Part shown: positions 1 through 7,701 of the stretch, piece by piece
Position numbering within the stretch: position 1 is the first letter of the stretch
Layout: every line of letters starts with the position of its first letter
NCBI RefSeq assembly: GCF_007997295.1
Contig: NZ_VORY01000006.1
Span: forward strand, 62,001 to 126,000
Source: Gillisia hiemivivida
Lineage (GTDB): Bacteria > Bacteroidota > Bacteroidia > Flavobacteriales > Flavobacteriaceae
Direction: 5' to 3'
DNA: 64,000 nucleotides
Notes under the pieces: generated by a model
The model's input: only the letters and a program-made list of their open reading frames with translations
Database searches by the model: none
What the model was told of the DNA's origin: nothing
Program-made: the position numbers and the translations under genes

Positions 1-1
1 T

Positions 2-955
2 AAAGAGCATGATTTTCAAGAATGGGGAGATCGCTTAAAGATCCATGGATTGGACCTTAGACATATTCCTAGTGTAGAGATCTTCTGTAATTTTATAGAG
101 CAGCGCTATGAGAGATTAGATATTCTAATAAATAATGCCGCTCAAACCGTACGTAGACCCTCAGGATTTTTTGCGCATTTAATGGATAAAGAAGAATTAC
201 CTTATGATTCTTTACCGCAATTTGCCAAAGATCTTTTAACAGATCATTATAACTCTTTGCAAGAATTAAAATCATTAACAGAAGGCTCTTCAAATAATCA
301 AAATAATGTTTTGCCGGTAACCTGGCATGGACCTGAACCGGGAATAGGATTAAGAGCATCTGCCAAATTATCCCAGATCCCTTATAGTTTTGATAATTCA
401 CTTTCTACAAAGGAGGTGTTTCCAGAAGGAGAACTAGATGCAGATCTTCAACAGGTGGATCTTAGAAAGACCAATAGCTGGAGATTAAGATTAGGAGAGA
501 TAGAAACCACAGAAATGATCGAGGTTCAGTTAGTAAATTCAGTTGCTCCATTTGTTTTATGTAATCGTCTTTCAGATCTAATGAAAAAGCAGAATACTGG
601 TAAGAAGCATATTATTAACGTTTCTGCGATGGAAGGTAAATTCCATAGATTCAAAAAAGAAGATAGACATCCACATACCAATATGGCGAAGGCTGCATTG
701 AATATGATGACGCATACTTCTGCAGGAACATTTGCAAAGGACGGCATATTTATGAATGCAGTAGATACCGGTTGGGTAACAGATGAAGATCCTGCAGAAT
801 TGTCCAAGAAAAAAGTGGAAGTTCATGATTTTCAACCACCTTTGGATATTGTTGATGGGGCCGCCAGAGTAATGGATCCATTATTCGATGGGATAAATAC
901 TGGTAAGCATTGGTGTGGAAAATTCCTTAAAGATTATAGACCTATAGACTGGTAA
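2..955 (+). CDS. SDR-like oxidoreductase, 3' part (5' end outside window)
   Basis: The frame is already open at base 2, so the gene starts before the window and about 317 C-terminal residues are present. They match the C-terminal part of the complete protein at 26001-27551 along their whole length, which identifies the family: a Rossmann short-chain dehydrogenase fold with an N-terminal Cys4 segment (the latter not visible here). Seen motifs are NNAAQ after the central strands and NVSAMEGK at the catalytic-Ser strand. Where YxxxK should stand the sequence reads TNMAK, so Lys is kept and Tyr is replaced by Thr. A VF530 gene follows after 28 bp, suggesting one transcript. Substrate unknown. Confidence 0.85.
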   Translation, partial: KEHDFQEWGDRLKIHGLDLRHIPSVEIFCNFIEQRYERLDILINNAAQTVRRPSGFFAHLMDKEELPYDSLPQFAKDLLTDHYNSLQELKSLTEGSSNNQNNVLPVTWHGPEPGIGLRASAKLSQIPYSFDNSLSTKEVFPEGELDADLQQVDLRKTNSWRLRLGEIETTEMIEVQLVNSVAPFVLCNRLSDLMKKQNTGKKHIINVSAMEGKFHRFKKEDRHPHTNMAKAALNMMTHTSAGTFAKDGIFMNAVDTGWVTDEDPAELSKKKVEVHDFQPPLDIVDGAARVMDPLFDGINTGKHWCGKFLKDYRPIDW

Positions 956-983
956 GAAATAAAAAAGTTAAATTAGATAACCT

Positions 984-1214
984 ATGGATAATAATAAAAT
1001 ACCTCAAAAACAGCATAACAATCAATTACACGGAGTGAAATTGGTTGATATTATCGAGCGTTTGGTAGAAAAGCATGGATGGGAGAAAATGGGGGAGATG
1101 TTACCTATTAGGTGTTTCACTCACGATCCTTCTGTGAAATCAAGCTTGAAATTTTTAAGAAAAACACCTTGGGCAAGAGATAAAGTGGAGAAAATTTATA
1201 TGCAAGATTTATAA
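984..1214 (+). CDS. VF530 family (DUF2132) small DNA-binding protein
   Basis: This 76-residue protein matches the VF530/DUF2132 family, small helical proteins with a reported DNA-binding fold. Diagnostic stretches are HGVKLVDIIERLVE, then GWEKMGEMLPIRCFTHDPS and SLKFLRKTPWARDKVE at the C-terminus. The first 15 residues are polar and low complexity (DNNKIPQKQHNNQ). It lies 28 bp downstream of the SDR-like gene on the same strand, so co-transcription is likely. The complete SDR paralogue at 26 kb has no VF530 neighbour. Its cellular role is not established, and nothing in the sequence says which DNA it would bind. Confidence 0.85.
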   Translation: MDNNKIPQKQHNNQLHGVKLVDIIERLVEKHGWEKMGEMLPIRCFTHDPSVKSSLKFLRKTPWARDKVEKIYMQDL

Positions 1215-1220
1215 ATATTA

Positions 1221-1686
1221 GTTGTCATTTTTAGCATCGTGAAGAATCTCAATAGAGTTTACTATTTGTTTGAGATTCCTCCTCTGTCGGAATGACAAAG
1301 CTTAATAGTTGTCATTCTGAAAGGAGCATAGCGAATTGAAGAATCTCAAAGAAACATAATGTTTCTGTAAGAGATTCCTAATTTTGTCGGAATGACAAAG
1401 CTTAATAGTTGTCATTCTGAAAGGAGCGTAGCGGATTGAAGAATCTCAAAGTAGCATAATGTTTCTGTAAGAGATTCCTCTTTCTTCGGAATGACAAAGC
1501 TTAATAGTTGTCATTCTGAAAGGAGCGTAGCGGATTGAAGAATCTCTAAGTAGCAGAATTAAATTTTATAAGAGATTCCTCCTTCGTCGGAATGACAACT
1601 TTTTGTTCTGTGTCATTCTGAACATAGTGAAGAATCTCGATGGAGTTTATTATTTGTTAGAGATTTCTCCCTCGTCGGAATGACAA
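1221..1686. repeat. Tandem array of five imperfect palindromic repeats
   Basis: Five head-to-tail units lie at about 1221-1297, 1308-1398, 1408-1497, 1507-1598 and 1611-1686. Each begins with GTCATTCTGA or a variant, continues with GAAGAATCTC, and ends with GAGATTCCT plus TCGGAATGACAA, so each unit can fold into a long imperfect hairpin. Units 2-4 share the spacer AGCTTAATAGTT. The array fills the gap between the convergent VF530 and DUF885 genes. No coding potential was seen. Confidence 0.9.
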
Positions 1687-1725
1687 ATAAAAAATGCACG
1701 AATATCATATAGAATATTCGTGCAT
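1686..1725 (-). terminator. Rho-independent terminator of the DUF885 gene
   Basis: A 12-bp perfect stem pairs 1694-1705 (ATGCACGAATAT) with 1714-1725. Read on the minus strand it is followed by a T-rich run (TTTTTATTT). It lies just past the stop codon of the minus-strand DUF885 gene. Confidence 0.75.
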
Positions 1726-1747
1726 TCGTGGCTTTAAATAAGCTGGA

Positions 1748-3544
1748 TTATTTACTTTCTGCGATCCAACTATCTATTTTATTCTCTAACAATTCTAAAG
1801 GCACACATCCAGTTTCTAGAACCTGATTGTGATACTGTCTTATATCAAATTTATCACCTAATTCCTTTTTCGCCCTTTCTCTTAATTCTATGATCTTAAG
1901 TTGTCCGATCTTATAAGAAAGTGCCTGACCAGGATTGGCCATGTATCTTTCAATTTCAGAAGTTATACCAGCCTCAGACTCTGCTTCATTCTCCATAGAA
2001 TATTGAATTGCTTGCTCTCTGGTCCAACCTTTAGAATGTAGGCCAGTATCTACAACCAATCTAACTGCGCGGTGCATTTCTGCTCCTAACATTCCGAAGT
2101 ATTGGTAAGGATCTGTATAGAGTCCCAATTCTTTTCCTAAGGATTCTGAGTATAAAGCCCAACCTTCACCATATCCGCTATACCATAATGTCTTTCTGAA
2201 ATTTGGCAGCACAGTGCTTTCTTGAGTTAAAGAGATTTGGTAATGATGTCCCGGAATGGCTTCATGCAAGAATAATGATTCATCCGAATATATGTTGTAA
2301 GTCGGTGCATCTGGAATTGGTACATAAAAAATTCCCGGTCTTGTTCCGTCTAAAGAACCTTGGTTATATTCGGCGCTTGCAGAATTCTCTCTAAAAGCTT
2401 CAGTTCTTCTAACTTCAAATTGAGTTTTTGGAGTAACATCAAATAATTTATCCAACTGAGGTTTCATCTTTTCATGGATCGCATTAAAATTTGCGATAAT
2501 ATCTTCAGGTTTGCTATAAGGCATTAACTCCTTATTCTCTCTAACATAATTAAAGAATGACTTTAAATCTCCTTTGAATCCGATTTGCTCTTTCACTTTT
2601 TCCATTTCTGAAGAGATACGCGCCACTTCATCCAATCCTAATTGATGGATCTCTGGTGCCGTCATATCTGTAGTGGTATATAGCTTTATTTGATGTTTAT
2701 AGTAGTCTTCTCCATTTGGGATAGCTGCAATTCCGCTTGTGGTTCTACCAGCCGGTAAGTATTCATTCTTAACAAAATCATGCAATTTTTGATAAGCAGG
2801 AATCACTCTATCCTCAATCATGGAAGTGTAGGACTTCTTTAAATTGGTTTTTTCTTCTTCAGAAAAACCTTCAGGAAAATTAGTGATTGGAGTGTAGAAA
2901 AGATGCTTATTTAGATCTTTTTCGGTCATAGCTTCTAATTGAGGAATCACTTTAACGATCAAGGATTTTGGTAATACATAAGCTTCCTTCATTCCTTCTC
3001 TTAATTTTTCTTCAACAGAATTCATCCAAATTAGATAGCCATCTACACGCTTTTCCCAATTTTTATAATCTTCTACAGTTTTAAATGGCTGCGAACTCAT
3101 TCCACTTGCCAATTGTCCCATACTAAGATTTACAGACCACATTTGGTCTATCGGGAAGAATTCAGAATTACGAAATTTTAAGGTTTCCAAATTTATATCA
3201 GTTTCCCATTTTAAAATCGCCTTGCTCATCTGCTCGGTTTCGGTCAGATTACCATCCTTATAATTTGAAAGTGAATCTTTATAGGAAGTGTAATAATTCT
3301 CTAAGGAATCTCTATATGCTTCAGAAAGTGTATTAGGAAATTGATCGTTATACCTATTATCTCCTGCCGCTGTTGCACTTAATGGATTTAATTTTAAGCC
3401 ATCTTCATAATAATTCTCAAGAAGAGAATTAAAATTGGAACTTACTTTTTCATTGGCTTCTGCTTTATCTTCAGTCTTAACTCCATCTTTGCATCCTATA
3501 AATAAGAGAATTATGATAATTAAGCTTGCTAGTTTTTTGATCAT
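1748..3544 (-). CDS. DUF885 family zinc-peptidase-like lipoprotein
   Basis: This 598-residue protein has a lipoprotein signal: a short basic start, a hydrophobic run, and LFIGC with the lipidated Cys at about residue 18. The mature protein should therefore be membrane-anchored in the periplasm or outer membrane. The DUF885 domain fills the rest. Its hallmark HEAIPGHH (about residues 427-434) followed by YGEGWALYSE looks like a gluzincin-type metal site, with the two His of the first motif and the Glu of the second as likely ligands. The family is presumed to contain peptidases, but substrates are unknown. It is a single gene with its own downstream terminator; no partner is apparent. Confidence 0.88.
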   Translation of the reverse strand: MIKKLASLIIIILLFIGCKDGVKTEDKAEANEKVSSNFNSLLENYYEDGLKLNPLSATAAGDNRYNDQFPNTLSEAYRDSLENYYTSYKDSLSNYKDGNLTETEQMSKAILKWETDINLETLKFRNSEFFPIDQMWSVNLSMGQLASGMSSQPFKTVEDYKNWEKRVDGYLIWMNSVEEKLREGMKEAYVLPKSLIVKVIPQLEAMTEKDLNKHLFYTPITNFPEGFSEEEKTNLKKSYTSMIEDRVIPAYQKLHDFVKNEYLPAGRTTSGIAAIPNGEDYYKHQIKLYTTTDMTAPEIHQLGLDEVARISSEMEKVKEQIGFKGDLKSFFNYVRENKELMPYSKPEDIIANFNAIHEKMKPQLDKLFDVTPKTQFEVRRTEAFRENSASAEYNQGSLDGTRPGIFYVPIPDAPTYNIYSDESLFLHEAIPGHHYQISLTQESTVLPNFRKTLWYSGYGEGWALYSESLGKELGLYTDPYQYFGMLGAEMHRAVRLVVDTGLHSKGWTREQAIQYSMENEAESEAGITSEIERYMANPGQALSYKIGQLKIIELRERAKKELGDKFDIRQYHNQVLETGCVPLELLENKIDSWIAESK

Positions 3545-3744
3545 TAATTTGTGTTTAATATTAGTTATATAAATGTAGGAGAAATCTAACTAATATATAT
3601 GTAGCTGTAAATTAAATATTTAACATCTCTATAGATGAAAAAGAACATTATAAATTGATGTGATTATCTAATATGACAAAGCTATTACTATAAAAAAAGT
3701 GAAAATTAATCATAATTTTAAGTCCTCTCAATTTAATAAAAATC

Positions 3745-3752
3745 TATATTTG
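3745..3752 (+). promoter_or_regulatory. Promoter -7 box TAnnTTTG ahead of the riboswitch
   Basis: TATATTTG matches the Bacteroidota -7 consensus TAnnTTTG exactly. No clear TTTG -33 box is visible at the usual distance. Initiation a few bases downstream would start the RNA at about 3757-3760, exactly where the aptamer's P1 stem begins. Confidence 0.5.
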
Positions 3753-3759
3753 CCGCTAA

Positions 3760-3822
3760 TTATCAAGAATCTCAAAAGAGATAGCAACCTGCAATAACAA
3801 GCAAGGTGCTGAAAATGATAAG
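3760..3822 (+). promoter_or_regulatory. Compact SAM-clan riboswitch aptamer
   Basis: P1 pairs TTATCA (3760-3765) with TGATAA (3816-3821). It is followed by the CAAGA joining segment typical of SAM-I-type RNAs. P2 is only ATCTC-AAAA-GAGAT (3769-3782). P3 holds the conserved GCAACC (3784-3789) and AAGGTGC (3803-3809), with an 8-nt loop at 3793-3800. The order and sequence of these core elements match the SAM-I/SAM-IV clan. The P2 kink-turn, its pseudoknot loop and P4 of standard SAM-I are absent, giving only 63 nt. The P3 loop (TAACA, 3795-3799) could pair with TGTTA at 3841-3845, resembling the extra pseudoknot of SAM-IV-like RNAs. Subclass is uncertain. Confidence 0.75.
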
Positions 3823-3912
3823 CCATTTCTTTGGAACAAATGTTAATCACTACTTCCTTTTTATTGCTTTAATTTCCTTTTTTGAGATTCATAAAAATTT
3901 TGATTTATGAAT
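3823..3912 (+). promoter_or_regulatory. Riboswitch expression platform hiding the start codon
   Basis: Two mutually exclusive pairings are visible. (1) ATTCATAAA (3887-3895) is perfectly complementary to TTTATGAAT (3904-3912), a 9-bp hairpin that contains the ATG at 3907. (2) TTTTGAGATTC (3880-3890) is perfectly complementary to GAATCTCAAAA (3767-3777), the J1/2 and P2 5' strand of the aptamer; the pairing extends to 14 bp (3767-3780 with 3877-3890) including one G-U. Ligand-stabilised aptamer would free 3880-3890 and let the start-codon hairpin form (off). Without ligand, pairing 2 would break that hairpin (on). A small CATTT/AAATG hairpin (3824-3842) lies between. Confidence 0.7.
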
Positions 3913-5262
3913 AATTCTATTGAGACTGAAAAGAAGGTAAATTTTTATGCATTACTACCCTTATTTTTATTTGTTTTAACTTTTTTAGGTGCTGGTATCT
4001 ATTTAGACGATTTTTATGCATTGCCTTCTCCAATTGCCGTAATACTAGGTATAGTGTTAGCACTAGTCATGTTCAAAGACTCGATTAATATCAAAATAGC
4101 TACTCTCTTAAAAGGCTGTGGAGATGACAAAATATTAACCATGTGTCTTATTTATTTGTTAGCAGGTGCTTTTACAGTGGTTTGTAAAGCAACTGGAAGT
4201 GTAGATGCTATTGTAGAACTTGGCTTACAATATATTTCAATTCAGTGGTTGTACGCAGGGGTATTTATAATTGCAGCATTTCTCTCTATAGCAACCGGTA
4301 CTTCTGTTGGAGCAATTGTAGCACTAGGAGCTGTTGTAATAGGTTTTGCAGATACTACGGAGGTGTCTTTAGCAATATTGAGCGCCTCGCTTTTGGGAGG
4401 TGCAATGTTTGGGGATAACTTGTCTATTATATCAGATACCACTATCGCTGCTACTCAATCTTTGCAAGTAAATATGAAAGATAAATTCAGGCAGAATATA
4501 ATTATTGCTGGACCTGTAGCAGTTGTTACCATTGGAATTTTACTTTATCAAGGTTTTGCATTAGATGATAGCATTAAATTAGACTCATCTAATTCAATAG
4601 AAATTATTAAAATAGTACCTTATCTATTAGTGCTAACACTGGCCGTTGTTGGAATGAACGTTTTTGTAGTGCTATTTATAGGAATTCTGGCTGCGGGAAT
4701 TTTAGGGATCTATTACGGAGATTTTGGCTTGCTTGAATTCGCAAGATTATCCTATGAAGGATTTACAAGTATGACAGAGATTTTTTTACTTTCTTTATTA
4801 ACCGGTGGTTTAGCAGCATTGGTAACTAAAGCAGGAGGAATCACATTTCTAATAAATTTTATTACAACTAAAATGAATTCTAAAACTGCTTATTTTGGGA
4901 TCTCAGGTTTGGTAGGTGTCACAAACATGGCTATCGCTAATAATACAGTTTCAATTATTATAATTGGCCCCATTGCAAAACGACTAAACGATCGGTTTAA
5001 ACTGAATCCAAAAAAAGTAGCCTCAGTCCTAGATATTTTTGCCTGTGTCGTGCAAGGTTTATTGCCTTATGGAGCTCAATGTCTTATAATTTTAAGTTTG
5101 GCTGATGGTAAAATAGATTACTTAGATCTAGTAAGTAACTCATGGTATCTTTGGTTATTATTAATAGGTACTCTCCTTTATATTCAGTTAACATCCAGGA
5201 ATACTCCTACTGAGATTCCAACTGAAAAAGAGTTGGTTTTGGAAGAGGTTTTAGCTAATTAA
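3907..5262 (+). CDS. NhaC-family transporter, probable methionine transporter (MetT-like)
   Basis: This 451-residue, strongly hydrophobic protein has about 10-12 predicted membrane helices and belongs to the NhaC Na+/H+ antiporter superfamily. Family-like stretches are SIATGTSVGAIVALGAV and GGAMFGDNLSIISDTTIAA (about residues 118-185), and NMAIANNTVSIIIIGPIAK later. General annotation would be antiporter. The leader carries a SAM-type riboswitch, and NhaC-family genes controlled by SAM riboswitches have been assigned as methionine uptake systems (MetT) by comparative genomics. Methionine uptake is therefore the more likely role. The start is fixed by the leader hairpin, which pairs across ATG 3907. 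Confidence 0.85.
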   Translation: MNNSIETEKKVNFYALLPLFLFVLTFLGAGIYLDDFYALPSPIAVILGIVLALVMFKDSINIKIATLLKGCGDDKILTMCLIYLLAGAFTVVCKATGSVDAIVELGLQYISIQWLYAGVFIIAAFLSIATGTSVGAIVALGAVVIGFADTTEVSLAILSASLLGGAMFGDNLSIISDTTIAATQSLQVNMKDKFRQNIIIAGPVAVVTIGILLYQGFALDDSIKLDSSNSIEIIKIVPYLLVLTLAVVGMNVFVVLFIGILAAGILGIYYGDFGLLEFARLSYEGFTSMTEIFLLSLLTGGLAALVTKAGGITFLINFITTKMNSKTAYFGISGLVGVTNMAIANNTVSIIIIGPIAKRLNDRFKLNPKKVASVLDIFACVVQGLLPYGAQCLIILSLADGKIDYLDLVSNSWYLWLLLIGTLLYIQLTSRNTPTEIPTEKELVLEEVLAN

Positions 5263-5375
5263 TTTGCGATTTTATAAAAATGATACCGTAGAGTTTTAGT
5301 ATAATTTACGACCATTAAAGCTATAAAACTGTACCTTTAAATCGTTACTGTTTTTAGAATTCAAACGTTATTTAT

Positions 5376-5762
5376 ATGAAAAACACAAAGATCAAAAATA
5401 TAAAACTACTAGGCTTTCCTTGGGAAACCAGTGATCCATTTTTATTTTGCGCTCATCACAGAGATGAGTAACCTAAGGGAAATGAACACATGGGGCCTGC
5501 AGCGCCTTTAGATGGAAGAAATATAGGCCAAGATTTTACTATTAAAGATGGTTGGAGAATGTATCATGGTAGCACTATGCATGGGTTTCCATTTCATCCA
5601 CATCGCGGATTTGAAACTATAACCATCAATAAAGAAGGCTATGTAGATCATACAGATTCTTTAGGAGCTGCGGGTAGATTTGGTGCCGGAGATGTGCAAT
5701 GGATGACTGCAGGGAAAGGGGTTCAGCATTCAGAAATGTTTCCACTTATTAAAGAAAATTAA
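5376..5762 (+). pseudogene. Pirin-family pseudogene (nonsense codon and 3' deletion)
   Basis: From ATG 5376 the frame reads 31 residues of a normal pirin N-terminus ([21 protein letters not shown]) and meets TAA at 5469-5471. It then continues in the same frame with [31 protein letters not shown] and [19 protein letters not shown]. The pirin metal-site motif HPHRGFE is intact. Translation ends at 5760 about 128 codons in, where pirins normally continue to roughly 290 residues. Both an internal stop and loss of the C-terminal cupin are thus present. Restart at ATG 5490 would give only a 90-residue half cupin. Confidence 0.85.
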
Positions 5763-5774
5763 ACATGAAATTAC

Positions 5775-5808
5775 AAAAGCAGTCTTTTTTAGACTGCTTT
5801 TTGTTTTT
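5775..5808 (+). terminator. Rho-independent terminator
   Basis: AAAAGCAGTCT (5775-5785) pairs with AGACTGCTTTT (5791-5801), followed by a T-rich tail. It sits 13 bp after the pirin pseudogene stop. It also shows that the open frame beginning at 5765 cannot represent the true start of the next gene. Confidence 0.8.
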
Positions 5809-5872
5809 ATACATAGAAAATACTATATATTTCATTTTAAATAATAACTTTTGCATTTTATACCAAGCCCTA

Positions 5873-6409
5873 ATGAATCCTTTTAAATCGTTTCAAAATT
5901 ATATTGCTGCACAGAAATCTATTAGTTTCTATTTTTTATTCTTAGGAATATTTCTACTTGTTATTGCTGCAGTTTCTAATCTTTATAGTCCAGAAGACGC
6001 TTTTTATGGAGGATTATTTATTGGAAGTTTAACTACTGGATTGTTAATTATGCTGGGAGGATTCTTTTATCGAAATTTCAATGACAAACTTTTTATATCG
6101 GTTGAAAGTAATTATAAAAAAGATAAGGCAATATTCTTAAATAATGAAACAAACAGAATGGAGAAAGTACTCGATGATTTTTCATCGTTTCAAATCATAT
6201 TTACCATTATCATCATTTTGGCAATTGGAGTTATTATCTCATTTAAGATCCCATACATTTCAGGAATTTGCATAGCAATTAGTATATTATTAATTGGGAT
6301 CCTTCTTATTGAAGCTATATCTAAATATTCTATAGATCACTATTCTGAAGAATTACTAAAAGCTCATAGTTCAAATTTTATTTTACAAGATACAGAGTAT
6401 ATTTCATAA
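5873..6409 (+). CDS. Hypothetical protein with four membrane segments
   Basis: The start is placed at ATG 5873 (MNPFKSFQNYIAAQ) because the upstream part of the same frame runs through a terminator hairpin. The resulting 178-residue protein has two hydrophobic hairpins (about residues 18-62 and 107-155). They are separated by a polar stretch rich in Asn and Lys (FISVESNYKKDKAIFLNNET), and the C-terminus is soluble (IDHYSEELLKAH). No family was recognised. It stands alone between the pirin remnant and lpxD. Inner-membrane location is inferred from the helices; no function is suggested. Confidence 0.65.
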   Translation: MNPFKSFQNYIAAQKSISFYFLFLGIFLLVIAAVSNLYSPEDAFYGGLFIGSLTTGLLIMLGGFFYRNFNDKLFISVESNYKKDKAIFLNNETNRMEKVLDDFSSFQIIFTIIIILAIGVIISFKIPYISGICIAISILLIGILLIEAISKYSIDHYSEELLKAHSSNFILQDTEYIS

Positions 6410-6590
6410 GTCTGAATTGATTTATAACGTGATCATCAGAAGATTATAAATAATATTAGCTATGATTATAAGTATTTATCTGATTAACAGCTAAATATAA
6501 ATTAATAGCCCCTATCTTGCCATTTCAAATAAACACCTCATAATTAATAAATAACTACTCGTTATATATTACCCTAAAAATTACCCTAAA

Positions 6591-7583
6591 ATGAACACTA
6601 TTAATATTAAAGAATTAAGCGAATTAGTTAATGGAGAATTAATTGGTGATACAAGTTTGCTTATTACAGGACCAGAACAATTAGAAAGAGCTCAAAGCAG
6701 TCATATTTCTTTTATTGGGAATAGAAAATATATTAAGCTTTGGAACTCATCTAAAGCAATGGCAGCTATAATTAACGATAATATAGATCTTGATCCAGAA
6801 GAAGGTCAGGCTTTAATTCGAGTTAAAAATGCAGATCTGGCAATGGTTAAAATATTGGAAGCATTTGATCCTGGTCAGCCACAGCTAGAATCTGGTATCC
6901 ATGCCACTGCAACTATTCACGAAACTGCTAAGATAGGATCTAATTGTGTGATAGGAGCAGGATGTTATGTTGGGAAAGATGTTGTCTTGGGAGATAATGT
7001 TTTCTTATATCCTAATGTTACTATTCTAGATGAAACAAGTATAGGAAACAATACTACTATCTGGTCTGGAACTGTGATCAGGGAACGAACTGAAATTGGA
7101 AGCTATTGTATTTTTCATAGTAATGTGAGTATAGGATCTGATGGGTTTGGTTACAGACCAAGTGATGATGGCCGCGGATTGGTTAAAATTCCACAAATTG
7201 GGAATGTGGTTATTGGACATCAAGTAGAAATAGGTGCAAACTCCTGCGTGGATCGGGGGAAATTCAGTTCTACTGTCATTGGAGATGGATGTAAGATCGA
7301 TAATTTGGTTCAAATTGGACATAACTCAGTAATGGGACGTTCATGTATCATGGCTGGAGGAAGTGGTCTTGCTGGTTCTGTCACCTTAGGAGATGGGGTG
7401 ATAATTGGAGGTAGCGCTTCTATAAAAGATCATACTACCGTACATTCTGGTGCAACTGTAGGGGGAGGCTCTGGTGTAATGAGTGATGTTGCTGCAGGAA
7501 AAACTGTTTTGGGTTATCCTGCGTGTGATTCCAAGGATATGCTTAAGCAATGGATTGCCCTAAGAAACCTTGCTAAAAACTAA
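6591..7583 (+). CDS. lpxD: UDP-3-O-acyl-glucosamine N-acyltransferase
   Basis: LpxD adds the N-linked 3-hydroxyacyl chain in lipid A synthesis, using acyl-ACP. The 330-residue length is normal. An N-terminal uridine-binding domain (about 1-100, LSELVNGELIGD, ISFIGNRKY) is followed by a left-handed beta-helix of hexapeptide repeats (about 105-300; IGSNCVIGAGCYVGKDVVLGD). The family's GFGYRP segment and catalytic His in QIGHNS (about residue 243) are present, and a helical C-terminus closes the trimer (DMLKQWIALRNLAK). No other lipid A gene adjoins it. In Bacteroidota lpxD often lies beside lpxC, so this could be a second copy. Confidence 0.92.
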   Translation: MNTINIKELSELVNGELIGDTSLLITGPEQLERAQSSHISFIGNRKYIKLWNSSKAMAAIINDNIDLDPEEGQALIRVKNADLAMVKILEAFDPGQPQLESGIHATATIHETAKIGSNCVIGAGCYVGKDVVLGDNVFLYPNVTILDETSIGNNTTIWSGTVIRERTEIGSYCIFHSNVSIGSDGFGYRPSDDGRGLVKIPQIGNVVIGHQVEIGANSCVDRGKFSSTVIGDGCKIDNLVQIGHNSVMGRSCIMAGGSGLAGSVTLGDGVIIGGSASIKDHTTVHSGATVGGGSGVMSDVAAGKTVLGYPACDSKDMLKQWIALRNLAKN

Positions 7584-7679
7584 GAATTTCAAAACTTCAT
7601 TTTAAAGGAATATTCTTTAGCTCAATTTTCATTGAAAATAATGGCTGATTTTTCACTGATTAAAAGCGAAAAGAGTACT

Positions 7680-7687
7680 TACCTTTG
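7680..7687 (+). promoter_or_regulatory. Promoter -7 box of the DEAD-box helicase
   Basis: TACCTTTG matches TAnnTTTG, 14 bp before the helicase ATG, so the leader would be very short. No TTTG -33 box stands at the right distance. Confidence 0.4.
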
Positions 7688-7701
7688 TCAAAAAATATTT
7701 T

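Noticed and set aside
1221-1686. CRISPR array
   Set aside because: Units are long imperfect palindromes of 75-92 bp with no unique spacers between them.
5765-5872. N-terminal extension of the membrane protein gene
   Set aside because: The extension reads through a strong terminator hairpin; ATG 5873 gives a sensible N-terminus.
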